A stretch of DNA of 64,000 nucleotides from positions 118,501-182,500 of the forward strand of contig NZ_VITY01000014.1 in NCBI RefSeq assembly GCF_007993935.1. Direction: 5' to 3'. Within the stretch, counting starts at the first letter, position 1. Every line of letters starts with the position of its first letter. The DNA comes from Bradyrhizobium macuxiense (lineage in GTDB: Bacteria; Pseudomonadota; Alphaproteobacteria; Rhizobiales; Xanthobacteraceae). Position numbers and translations under genes: made by a program. Below, piece by piece: positions 8,609 to 16,392 of the stretch. The notes beneath the pieces are model-generated. The model was not told the DNA's origin, made no database searches, and was given only the letters and a program-made list of their open reading frames with translations.

Positions 8609-9505
8609 ATGACCACCGTCTTCGCAAGACCCAAACTGCAATTGTTCGGTGTCTCCACCGTCTATGTCGTTCGCAAGATCAACCTTTCCGACTTGGGCAA
8701 CGCGCTGCGCCTGGGCTGGGAAGACTTCAAGGCCATTCCGACCCACGCCATCGTCCTGTGCGTGATGTATCCCGTCCTCGGACTGTTCCTGTTCAGACTT
8801 GTCATTGGCTACTCGGTACTGCCGCTGCTGTTTCCGCTCGCGGCCGGCTTTACCCTGATCGGTCCCTTCGCCGCACTCGGCCTCTACGAACTGAGCCGCC
8901 GCCGCGAGCGCGGAGAGGAGCCGGGCGCCTGGGATGCAATGCAGGTGCTGCGTGCGCCATCGTTCGGTGCGATGCTCGAACTTGGCGTCCTCCTGTTCGT
9001 TCTGTTCGGCGTCTGGATTGCCGCCGCGGACGCGATCTACACCGCAACCTTCGGCTATGCACCGGCTGCGAGCATCCCCGATTTCGCGGAGCGTGTGCTG
9101 ACGACGTCCGAGGGCTGGACCCTCATCATCGTCGGATGCGGCGTCGGTTTCCTGTTCGCGGTGATAGCCTTGTGCATCAGCGTTGTCTCGTTCCCGCTGA
9201 TGCTGGACCAGCACGCGACAGCGATCGATGCGATCCGAACCTCGATACGCGCGGTGAAGATGAATCCGGTCGAGATGGCCGTTTGGGGACTGGTCGTTGC
9301 GGTCCTGCTGGCAGTCGGCTCACTGCCTTTCTTCATCGGTCTCTGCGTCGTTCTGCCGGTGCTCGGTCATGCCAGCTGGCATCTTTACCGGAAGGTGGTG
9401 GAGCCTGACCCGAATCCTCCGCAGGAAGAGCCTCGCCCGCCGATCGGTCACCGCTACGCGGCAGATTTCCCGGCCTCTCTCTTCCCATGGAGCCGCGAGC
9501 GCTAA
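8609..9505 (+). CDS. DUF2189 family integral membrane protein
   Basis: A 298-residue protein with about six hydrophobic segments (roughly 45-70, 72-92, 128-150, 175-205 and 230-270). It has the family-like features of an N-terminal cytosolic stretch with WEDF, a central G-x-x-L-I-G-P-F-A-A-L-G-L-Y-E-L-S-R-R motif, and conserved polar residues in the C-terminal half. The start follows AAGGAG by 9 nt and is preferred over an in-frame ATG at 8555. The C-terminal tail is Pro-rich and cytosolic. DUF2189 proteins often sit near cytochrome oxidase genes in alphaproteobacteria; the function is unknown and the location beside coxMNOP fits. Confidence 0.85.
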   Translation: MTTVFARPKLQLFGVSTVYVVRKINLSDLGNALRLGWEDFKAIPTHAIVLCVMYPVLGLFLFRLVIGYSVLPLLFPLAAGFTLIGPFAALGLYELSRRRERGEEPGAWDAMQVLRAPSFGAMLELGVLLFVLFGVWIAAADAIYTATFGYAPAASIPDFAERVLTTSEGWTLIIVGCGVGFLFAVIALCISVVSFPLMLDQHATAIDAIRTSIRAVKMNPVEMAVWGLVVAVLLAVGSLPFFIGLCVVLPVLGHASWHLYRKVVEPDPNPPQEEPRPPIGHRYAADFPASLFPWSRER

Positions 9506-9515
9506 AGGAGCAGCC

Positions 9516-9739
9516 ACGAACGGTTGCAGCGTCACCGTGTTCGGCGGAACCGGCTTTCTCGGCAGCCGGATCGTCCGCCATCTGCTCAATCACGATTTTG
9601 CCGTCCGGATCGCGTCACGGCATCCGGACGGAGGGCTGGGCCGACCTGATCGCCGCGGACGGCGGGATTCGCCGAGCTTGGCATTGCGCCACATTCGATC
9701 GAGGAAATCTTCCAGAGGATGTTGTCGAGTTCGGGGTGA
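9516..9739 (+). pseudogene. Remnant of an NAD(P)-binding epimerase/NmrA-like gene
   Basis: A good AAGGAG at 9505-9510 precedes ACG, not ATG. Translation from there gives TNG-C-S-V-T-V-F-G-G-T-G-F-L-G-S-R-I, the Rossmann GGTGFLG motif of NDUFA9-like or NmrA-like SDRs, for about 40 residues. After HPDG the frame loses sense. In another plus frame, a plausible C-terminal tail (ELGIAPHSIEEIFQRMLS) runs to a TGA at 9737-9739. I read this as a gene with a lost start codon and a large internal deletion. It sits just outside the left end of the putative island, so the deletion may be linked to that rearrangement. Confidence 0.65.
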
Positions 9740-9764
9740 TGTCGCCGGGTCGGCCCGGCAACAG

Positions 9765-9802
9765 AAAGGCCCCGGCAATCAATCGAAATTGCCGAGGCCT
9801 TC
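9765..9802 (-). terminator. Terminator-like hairpin beside the isolated tRNA-fMet 3' end copy
   Basis: On the minus strand GGCCTCGGCAAT pairs with ATTGCCGGGGCC across a short loop and is followed by TTTCTGTT. It lies immediately downstream of the 14-bp tRNA-fMet end copy, just as the tRNA's present terminator follows the intact gene at 42.2 kb. It may be the original terminator of the tRNA before an insertion. Confidence 0.55.
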
Positions 9803-9809
9803 CACCAAT

Positions 9810-9823
9810 CTTGGTTGCGGGGA
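9810..9823 (-). repeat. Attachment-site-like direct repeat, left copy (3' end of tRNA-fMet)
   Basis: CTTGGTTGCGGGGA, identical to 42197-42210 where it forms the last 12 bases of the tRNA-fMet gene plus two flanking bases. Identity stops abruptly on both sides; sequence to the right shows no trace of the tRNA body. This is what is expected for the distal att site of an element integrated at the tRNA 3' end. Confidence 0.5.
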
Positions 9824-9959
9824 GGCGTAACCACCGATACCGACATTCGGTTCAAGTCGCGATCTGAGCGTGGGCACCCCCGCGTCCCGAAGGCGCTCAG
9901 TCAAGGCTCGCTGATTAAGAGACGTATCATTCTCTCCTACGATCTTTGCGAGGACAACG

Positions 9960-10481
9960 ATGCCAAGTGCAGCCGATTACTCTGCGATCGAGCATCTGCG
10001 TGACGGTAGCAGGATCGAAGTTCGCTCGCTCCGGCCGGACGACCAGGACGACATGCTCGCGGCGGTCGACCGCACCACCGTCCAATCGCGACAGCGCCGC
10101 TTCTTCGCCCCGAAGCGCAGCTTCTCCGACAAGGAGATCTCGTTTTTCATGAATATCGATTTCGCCAATCACGTCGCGCTGGTTGCGCAGATCGACGAGG
10201 ACGGCCGGCCGGTCGTCGCAGGCGGCGGCCGCTACATCGTCGCACAGCCTCGCCGGGCTGAGTTGGCCTTCGTCGTGATCGATGCCTATCAGAGCAAGGG
10301 GATCGGCACGGCGCTGATGCGCCATTTGCTGGTGATCGCGCGCGATGTAGGGCTGAAAGAACTAACCGCGGAAGTCCTGCCCGAGAACGCGGCGATGCTC
10401 AGCATATTCAGCCGCTTCGGGTTCCGTTCGAGCGCCGGCGACGACCCGCAAGTCAGACATTTGACCTTGAAGCTTTCCTGA
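9960..10481 (+). CDS. GNAT family N-acetyltransferase
   Basis: A 173-residue protein of the GCN5-related acetyltransferase fold. The acetyl-CoA site is visible as AYQSKGIGTALMRHL (Q/RxxGxG/A), preceded by a beta-strand ELAFVVID and followed by the C-terminal ALSIFSRFGF-type segment. The N-terminal IRSLRPDDQDDML is typical of domains related to the protein acetyltransferase Pat. The acceptor is unknown. It is the first gene inside the left boundary repeat. A coding frame on the opposite strand is a shadow. No FixK-type box was seen in its upstream 130 bases. Confidence 0.85.
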   Translation: MPSAADYSAIEHLRDGSRIEVRSLRPDDQDDMLAAVDRTTVQSRQRRFFAPKRSFSDKEISFFMNIDFANHVALVAQIDEDGRPVVAGGGRYIVAQPRRAELAFVVIDAYQSKGIGTALMRHLLVIARDVGLKELTAEVLPENAAMLSIFSRFGFRSSAGDDPQVRHLTLKLS

Positions 10482-10802
10482 ACGGACAAAGCACGTGTCC
10501 CCGGTCTGTGGCGGCGCGCGGCAGGCTCTTCCGGCGTCGCGATCAACGAAGCCCAGCGGGGATCTGCGATAGCCGCCGCCGCGCGCCTCGTTCCGGCATA
10601 CGAGCTTCGGTTGAACAGAGCCCATCCGTTCCATGCTGACGAAGCGCCACTCGGGAGCCGGTCGGCGTTGCGGGCCGGCTTGAGATAGATCAACGCCTCG
10701 CCCTCAGGGCTGGCAAACGCTGCTGCAAATTGGCTTTCCGGTCAATTCGCCGGCCGATCGCCTAACAGCGCGGCTACTTTGGCCGGCCTGGGAGTGTTTG
10801 CC
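10482..10802. other. Intergenic region before the SulP gene
   Basis: About 320 bases without a supported gene. Its one clear element is the FixK/FNR box at 10680-10693. Confidence 0.6.
10680..10693. promoter_or_regulatory. FixK/FNR box upstream of the SulP transporter gene
   Basis: TTGAGATAGATCAA, a perfect TTGA-N6-TCAA palindrome. The centre is 117 nt before the chosen start. A class II activator position (centre at -41.5) would place transcription start near 10728, upstream of both candidate start codons. Confidence 0.75.
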
Positions 10803-12545
10803 ATGCGCTCGACCGAGTCCGGGAGTGCTCGCCAAATGGGCCGCTGGATGCGCTGGATGCCCGGCGTCGACACCCTCCGCCGATACGAGGCGGCGTGGCT
10901 GCCGCACGACATCTTTGCCGGCCTTGTTCTTGCGACAATGCTGGTCCCGGTCGGTATCGCCTATGCGGCGGCATCGGGCCTGCCGGGCATCCACGGTCTC
11001 TACGCGACCATCATCCCGCTGCTGGCCTACGCGGTGTTCGGCCCAAGCCGTATCATCGTGCTCGGACCGGACTCGGCCCTGGCTGCCGTCATTCTCGGTG
11101 TGGTCACCCCACTATCCGGTGGTGATCCCCTTCGCGCGGCAACGCTCGGCGCCATGATGGCCCTCGTTTCGGGAACGGTGCTCATGCTGACGGGCTTCGC
11201 GAGGCTGGGTTTCGTGACCGAGCTTCTTTCGAAGCCGATCCGCTACGGCTACATGAACGGAATTGCGCTGACCGTATTGATCAGCCAACTGCCAAAGCTC
11301 CTCGGCTTCTCGATTGAGAGCGAAGGACCATTGCGGGACCTGTTGAGAATCGGCGGCGCAATCCTCGACGGCAAGACGAACTGGGTTGCTTTCGCGGTTG
11401 GGCTCGCAACGCTGATCGTCATCCTGCTGCTCAAGGACAACAAGCGGCTGCCGGGTATTCTGATTGCCGTTGTCGGGGCAACCCTCGTCGTCGGCGCGCT
11501 CGATCTCGGGGCCGGCTACGGCGTGAAGGTCCTCGGTCCGCTTCCTCAAGGTCTGCCGGCTCTTGCCGTTCCCTGGATCAGCTATGCCGATCTGGTTCCG
11601 GTGCTGATCGGCGGAAGCGCCGTCGCGCTCGTCTCATTTGCCGACACCAGTGTGCTGTCACGAACCTACGCCGCGCGACTGGGTGACAAGGTTGATCCAA
11701 ACCAGGAGATGGTTGGGCTCGGCGCCGCCAACCTGGCAACCGGCTTTTTTCAGGGCTTCCCGATCAGCAGCAGCTCTTCGCGCACGCCGGTGGCGGAGGC
11801 TGCCGGTGCCCGCACCCAACTGACCAGCGTCGTCGGCGCGCTCGCCATCGCGTTCCTTCTCGTCGTGGCGCCAAACCTCCTGCAGCATTTGCCCAATGCC
11901 GCATTGGCCGCCGTCGTCATCGCCGCGGCGATCGGCTTGTTCGAGATCGCCGACCTCAAGCGAATTTATCGCATTCAGAGATGGGAGTTCTGGCTGATCG
12001 TGCTGTGCTTCGTCGGCGTGGCTGTGTTCGGCGCGATTCCCGGAATCGGTCTCGCGATCGCCGTGGCTATCGCTGAGTTCCTGTGGGACGGATGGCGACC
12101 GCACTCCGCGGTGCTGGGCCGTGCCCACGGCGTCAAGGGCTATCACGACATCACGCGATACCCCGATGCGCGCCGGATCCCGGGGCTGGTCCTATTCCGG
12201 TGGGACGCGCCGCTGTTCTTTGCCAACGCCGAGTTCTTCAAGGAACGCGTCCTGGACGCGGTGGCGACGTCGCCCACGCCGGTTCGTTGGCTGGTCGTCG
12301 CGGCCGAGCCAGTCACCAGCGTCGACGTCACGGCCTGCGATACCGTTGCCGAGCTGGACGAAGCCTTGCACGAGAGGGGAATCGAACTTTGCTTTGCTGA
12401 ACTCAAGGACCCGGTCAAAGACAAGCTGAAGCGATTTGGACTGTTCGCGCAGCTCGGCGAAGGCTACTTCTTCCCGACGATCGGCTCGGCCGTTTCCGGC
12501 TATTTGGAAATCAACAAGCTCGAATGGGAAGATTGGGAGGACTAG
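10803..12545 (+). CDS. SulP family anion transporter with STAS domain
   Basis: A 580-residue permease. It has an N-terminal cytosolic segment, then about 10-14 membrane helices beginning with ATMLVPVGIAYAAASGLPGIHGLYAT, the SulP signature region. The helices end around residue 420, followed by a cytosolic STAS domain (about 430-560) containing VVAAEPVTSVDVTACDTVAEL. The family moves sulfate, bicarbonate or other anions with protons or sodium; the substrate here is not evident. GGGAG at 8 nt before 10803 supports that start over an ATG eight codons earlier. A perfect FixK/FNR box lies upstream, suggesting induction at low oxygen; bicarbonate or dicarboxylate transport would fit the decarboxylase neighbours but is speculation. 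Confidence 0.9.
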   Translation: MRSTESGSARQMGRWMRWMPGVDTLRRYEAAWLPHDIFAGLVLATMLVPVGIAYAAASGLPGIHGLYATIIPLLAYAVFGPSRIIVLGPDSALAAVILGVVTPLSGGDPLRAATLGAMMALVSGTVLMLTGFARLGFVTELLSKPIRYGYMNGIALTVLISQLPKLLGFSIESEGPLRDLLRIGGAILDGKTNWVAFAVGLATLIVILLLKDNKRLPGILIAVVGATLVVGALDLGAGYGVKVLGPLPQGLPALAVPWISYADLVPVLIGGSAVALVSFADTSVLSRTYAARLGDKVDPNQEMVGLGAANLATGFFQGFPISSSSSRTPVAEAAGARTQLTSVVGALAIAFLLVVAPNLLQHLPNAALAAVVIAAAIGLFEIADLKRIYRIQRWEFWLIVLCFVGVAVFGAIPGIGLAIAVAIAEFLWDGWRPHSAVLGRAHGVKGYHDITRYPDARRIPGLVLFRWDAPLFFANAEFFKERVLDAVATSPTPVRWLVVAAEPVTSVDVTACDTVAELDEALHERGIELCFAELKDPVKDKLKRFGLFAQLGEGYFFPTIGSAVSGYLEINKLEWEDWED

Positions 12546-12645
12546 GTGCGGACTCTCAGGGGGTCGTCCGTCGGGAGACGGACGCGCCCGATGGGTGGTT
12601 TGGCCTGCAGAGCGGATGTGATCGGCGAACCTCAGGCGTGACGGC

Positions 12646-14340
12646 TCATCCAGCGAAGACGACGACCATGACCGATCCCCAGGTCGTCAGCAGAATGTTC
12701 GAGACCGGATAGGCGGGCGTATAGCCGAGCACCACCACAGAGCTGCCCGAACGCTCCTGAATGGCGGCCATCGCGGCCGTTACCGTCTGCGCTCCCGTCA
12801 ATGCGCCGAGCAGCAGGATCGGGTTCATGCGCAACACGAAGTGGCCAAAGCAGAAGCCTGCGATCTGCGGCAATAGGGTTACGATCATGCCGCCCAGCAG
12901 CAAGCCGATGCCCGACTCGCGTATGGCCGAAAGGAAGACCGGCCCGGCATGAATCCCGGTCAGACCGACGAAGGCAGCCAGTCCGAGTGACGTCATCAGG
13001 CTGATGGCGCCGTCGGGGATCCGGCCGAAATATGGTAGACGGGTGCGGAGATAGCCGACCAGCAATCCGGCGAGCAGCGTGCCGACACTGGTGCTCAGCG
13101 AGATCGTGACACCACCAACCGAAAAGCTCACGAGAACGCCAACGAGGCCGCCGAAGAAAATCGCGAGCCCCAGCACCACGAAATCGATGCTGGTGCTCGG
13201 CGCGACAATCACGCCGATGCTCTTGGCGGCATTCTGCACGACGGTTTCAGGACCAACGATGCGAAGCAGATCGCCGCGCTCAAGGACCACTCCGGCCGCG
13301 ATGGGGAGAGTTTCACCGCCCCGGTTCACCGAGCGCAAATAAAGGCCACGCGTCCAGTCCTGTTCCGACACCCGCTGAAGACTGCTGCCTGCGAGCTTCG
13401 CGTTGATCAAGAAAACGTCGGCCGAGACCACGGGGATATCGAGCAGCTCCTGGTCCTCGACCTCCTCGCCGCGCGGTCCGATCAGTTCGACGATGATCTG
13501 GCGCGGCGCCGACAACGCGATGACGTCGCCTGCCGCAAGCATCGTTCCAGGTTCGGCCTCGAGCACGCGCTCTCCGCGACGAATGCGGTGGATGAACACG
13601 CGGTGCCCGGGCACGCGAGCCTCGGCGGCGGCAACCGTCAGTCCGGCGATCGCCGCGTCGACATCCAGCCGGTACGCGCGCATCTCGAATTTGCGCCACG
13701 CCGACGCGAGGCCAGGCTTGGCGCGTGTGATGCCCAGGGTCTGTTCCAGCTTGAGCGCTTCCGTCTTCAGATCGATCTTCAGCAACGCTGGAACGACAAT
13801 CGTGCAGAACGTGATCACGCCGGCATAGCCGAAGATGTAGCAGACCGCATCGGCTACCGCGATGTGCGAGACGAACAGCGCGCGCTGTGCCTCGGACACG
13901 GCCAGCCCATTGACTGCGTCGGTCGCCGTTCCCATCGCAGCGCTTTGGGTAAGCGCACCCGACATGAGTCCGGCCGCAAAGCCGGCGTCAAGCCGCAGTA
14001 CGCGTGCAACGACGATCGCTGCCGCAAGACCGGTGAGACTCACGACAATGGCCATCAGCACAGGCTTCAGCCCGTCCCGCTTCATCGCCAGCACGAACTG
14101 CGGACCGACCGAATAGCCTACGCCGAACAGAAACAGCAGAAACAGAAAGGATTTCGTCATGCCGGAGACGGGCACATGCGCGAAATCGCCGACCGCAAGG
14201 CCAGCAAAGAGCGCGCCCGTCACCGGGCCAAGGCTGAAGGCGCCGATCCTGAAGCTTCCGATCCAGTAGCCCGCCGCGATCACCAGGAACAGCGCGAGCT
14301 CCGGATAGCGGACGAGAAACTGCTGCAGCCAGGTCACCAT
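12646..14340 (-). CDS. AspT/YidE/YbjL-type transporter, second copy
   Basis: A 564-residue membrane protein with two homologous hydrophobic halves (about 1-190 and 380-560) separated by two TrkA-C/RCK-C-like cytosolic domains (about 200-370). This is the layout of the aspartate:alanine antiporter family. Conserved G-x-x-x-G-x-S/T-A-M-G segments (for example SGALTQSAAMGTATDAVN, and GALTGAQTVTAAMAA in the second half) are present. It starts 13 nt after the neighbouring paralogue (14354-16045), so the two are one operon divergent from aspD. Probably exchanges aspartate and alanine or a related acid/amine pair. Two unequal paralogues may have different substrates or form a mixed dimer. Confidence 0.85.
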   Translation of the reverse strand: MVTWLQQFLVRYPELALFLVIAAGYWIGSFRIGAFSLGPVTGALFAGLAVGDFAHVPVSGMTKSFLFLLFLFGVGYSVGPQFVLAMKRDGLKPVLMAIVVSLTGLAAAIVVARVLRLDAGFAAGLMSGALTQSAAMGTATDAVNGLAVSEAQRALFVSHIAVADAVCYIFGYAGVITFCTIVVPALLKIDLKTEALKLEQTLGITRAKPGLASAWRKFEMRAYRLDVDAAIAGLTVAAAEARVPGHRVFIHRIRRGERVLEAEPGTMLAAGDVIALSAPRQIIVELIGPRGEEVEDQELLDIPVVSADVFLINAKLAGSSLQRVSEQDWTRGLYLRSVNRGGETLPIAAGVVLERGDLLRIVGPETVVQNAAKSIGVIVAPSTSIDFVVLGLAIFFGGLVGVLVSFSVGGVTISLSTSVGTLLAGLLVGYLRTRLPYFGRIPDGAISLMTSLGLAAFVGLTGIHAGPVFLSAIRESGIGLLLGGMIVTLLPQIAGFCFGHFVLRMNPILLLGALTGAQTVTAAMAAIQERSGSSVVVLGYTPAYPVSNILLTTWGSVMVVVFAG

Positions 14341-14353
14341 CGTCGGACCGCGG

Positions 14354-16045
14354 CTAAGTCATCATCATGACCAGCACCATGCCCCAGATCGTCAGCAGCG
14401 TGTTTCCGACCGCGTAGGTGACGGTATAGCCAAGGCCGGGAATCTGGCTCTTCGCGCGATCGTTGATCATGCCGAGCGAAGCCGTCGTGGTGCGCGCGCC
14501 GGAGCAGCACCCAAGCAGGATCGCGTCGTGGAATTTGAACAGGTACTTGCCGACGAACATCGCCAGGATCAACGGCACGGTGGTCACGAGGACACCCCAG
14601 AGGAACAGGCTGAAGCCGAGCTTCTGCAGGCCGGCGACAAATCCCGGACCCGAGGAGATCCCGACGATAGCAATGAAGACGTTCAGGCCGACCGAGTTCA
14701 TGAACCACACCGTGGGCGACGGAATGCGGCCGAAGGTCGGGTGCACGGAGCGGAGCCAGCCGAAGAACAGCCCGGAGATCAGCGCGCCGCCGGAGGTGGA
14801 CAGCGTGAGCGGGACGCTTCCGATCTTGTAGACGAAGGCGCCGACAAGGGCGCCGATCGCAATCGCGGCGCCGATGAAGGCGACGTCGGCCACGTCGGTC
14901 GCGCGGTCGGGCCGGCCGAGCATTCTGGTGGCGGCAGCGACATCGGGCGTGCGGCCGACCAGGGTGACGATGTCGCCCCGGTTGATCTTGGTGTTCGGCA
15001 GGATCGGAATCTCGACCGCGATCGCGCCGCGGGCGATCTTGCGCAGGAATACGCCGCGCGCGCCCGGTTCTTTCGCCAGCTCCTCGAGCGTCTTGCCATC
15101 GACGTCCTTGCTGGTCACGTAGACATCGACGCCCTCGATCGGCACCGCCAGCAGCTCGCGATCGTCGACTTCCTCGGCCTGCTCGCCGATCAGCTGGACG
15201 AGCACATCGCGGCGGCCTGCAACGGCGACGATGTCGCCGGCATGAATGACGGTGTCCGAAGTTGCCTCCACGATCTTGCCGGCTTGCCGGAGCCGGAGGA
15301 CGAAGATGCGGTGATCGGGAAGCAGTGCTTCGGCCTGCCCGACCGTCTTGCCGGCGACGGGTCCGCGCTCATGAACGCGATAGGCGCGCACATCGAACTG
15401 GTGCCAGGCCGTCCCCGGGCCACCCAGCTGCTTCTTGCCGCCGTGCTCTTCCTCATATTTCTTGCATGCGGTCTCGAGATCGATCCCGAGCAGCGCGGGT
15501 CCGAGCAAGGCCAGGACGATCGCCGAGCCGACCGTGCCGAAAATGTAGGTCACGGCATAGGCGACCGGCATGGCATCGAGCAACTTCTTGGCTTCGTCCG
15601 CGGGCAGGCCGAGGCGATTGATGGCGTCGGTTGCGAGCCCCATCGATGCGGAGATCGTCTGCGAACCGGCATAGAGCCCGACCGCCGATCCGACGTCGTA
15701 GCCGGCAACCTTTGCACCGAGATAGGCAGACAGCAGGCAGAAGACACACACCACAGCCGCGAAAATCGCCTGCGGTACGCCGTCCTGCGCGATGCCGCGC
15801 ACGAATTGCGGTCCGACGCCATAACCGATCGCGAACAGGAACATCAGGAAGAAGAACGGCTTGAGCGGGCCCGAAATGGTGATCCCGATCTGGCCGATGA
15901 TGACAGCGGCGATCAGCGTCGCGGTGACCGCGCCCAGACCGAGACCCTTGTAGGTGAAGGATCCGAAATAGTAGCCCAGCGCCAGCGAGAGGAAGATCGC
16001 GATTTCGGGATAGGTGCGGAGCGTCTGGAAGAACCAATCGATCAT
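14354..16045 (-). CDS. aspT: AspT-type aspartate:alanine antiporter
   Basis: A 563-residue transporter with the same duplicated plan as its neighbour: hydrophobic half (1-200), two RCK-C-like domains (about 210-390) and a second hydrophobic half with LGCCSGARTTTASLGMIND, the conserved small-residue motif. MIDWFFQ is taken as the start because it aligns with the start of the paralogue and lies 82 nt downstream of the transcription start expected from the FixK box at 16162-16175. Known for AspT: electrogenic exchange of aspartate for alanine, which together with AspD creates a proton motive force. The divergent aspD strongly supports the role. Confidence 0.88.
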   Translation of the reverse strand: MIDWFFQTLRTYPEIAIFLSLALGYYFGSFTYKGLGLGAVTATLIAAVIIGQIGITISGPLKPFFFLMFLFAIGYGVGPQFVRGIAQDGVPQAIFAAVVCVFCLLSAYLGAKVAGYDVGSAVGLYAGSQTISASMGLATDAINRLGLPADEAKKLLDAMPVAYAVTYIFGTVGSAIVLALLGPALLGIDLETACKKYEEEHGGKKQLGGPGTAWHQFDVRAYRVHERGPVAGKTVGQAEALLPDHRIFVLRLRQAGKIVEATSDTVIHAGDIVAVAGRRDVLVQLIGEQAEEVDDRELLAVPIEGVDVYVTSKDVDGKTLEELAKEPGARGVFLRKIARGAIAVEIPILPNTKINRGDIVTLVGRTPDVAAATRMLGRPDRATDVADVAFIGAAIAIGALVGAFVYKIGSVPLTLSTSGGALISGLFFGWLRSVHPTFGRIPSPTVWFMNSVGLNVFIAIVGISSGPGFVAGLQKLGFSLFLWGVLVTTVPLILAMFVGKYLFKFHDAILLGCCSGARTTTASLGMINDRAKSQIPGLGYTVTYAVGNTLLTIWGMVLVMMMT

Positions 16046-16161
16046 GATGTCACCCGTTCGTGCTGTCCCGGAGCTTCGTCCTGCGCCCACTTCGATCTTG
16101 CGCCGAAGCAGGGCGAAGCATCGTGTCGGTGCACATCAGGCAATGGTCGACGAGACGGATG

Positions 16162-16175
16162 TTGATCTATGTCAA
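16162..16175. promoter_or_regulatory. FixK/FNR box upstream of the aspT operon
   Basis: TTGATCTATGTCAA, perfect TTGA-N6-TCAA. It is centred 123 nt before the aspT start on the minus strand and is the first of two boxes in the aspT-aspD divergent intergenic region. Confidence 0.75.
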
Positions 16176-16278
16176 TCGCAACCGCGATCGCCTTGCAGCT
16201 TCATCGTCTTGCCGCGTGGCGATCTCGCTCATCGCATCGCGACGCGACGATCTCTCAGGAGGCGCGCGCACAAGACCG

Positions 16279-16292
16279 TTGACATAGATCAA
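16279..16292. promoter_or_regulatory. FixK/FNR box upstream of aspD
   Basis: TTGACATAGATCAA, perfect TTGA-N6-TCAA, centred 108 nt before the aspD ATG at 16393. It predicts transcription start near 16327, which rules out the in-frame ATG at 16315. Confidence 0.75.
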
Positions 16293-16392
16293 GGGTCGTC
16301 ACCGGCTGCCGATCATGCTGCGCGCGATCGCGCAGGCAACAGAGCCTGTCGCTTTCATTCCAACAGCTTGCATCGCCCCGGGGAGTGTCAAA

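Larger units (their letters stand above)
16046..16392. other. Divergent aspT/aspD regulatory region
   Basis: About 350 bases between the two start codons, with no gene of its own. It contains two perfect FixK/FNR boxes (16162-16175 and 16279-16292), one suitably placed for each direction. Confidence 0.7.

Noticed and set aside
8146..8612. Several overlapping frames between coxM and the DUF2189 gene
   Set aside because: Mutually overlapping on both strands, no ribosome sites, Arg- and Cys-rich composition typical of non-coding high-GC DNA.
9810..9823. Decayed second tRNA-fMet gene instead of an att site
   Set aside because: Only the last 12 tRNA bases are present and the adjoining sequence shows no trace of T arm, anticodon arm or D arm, so a clean junction fits better; not fully excluded.
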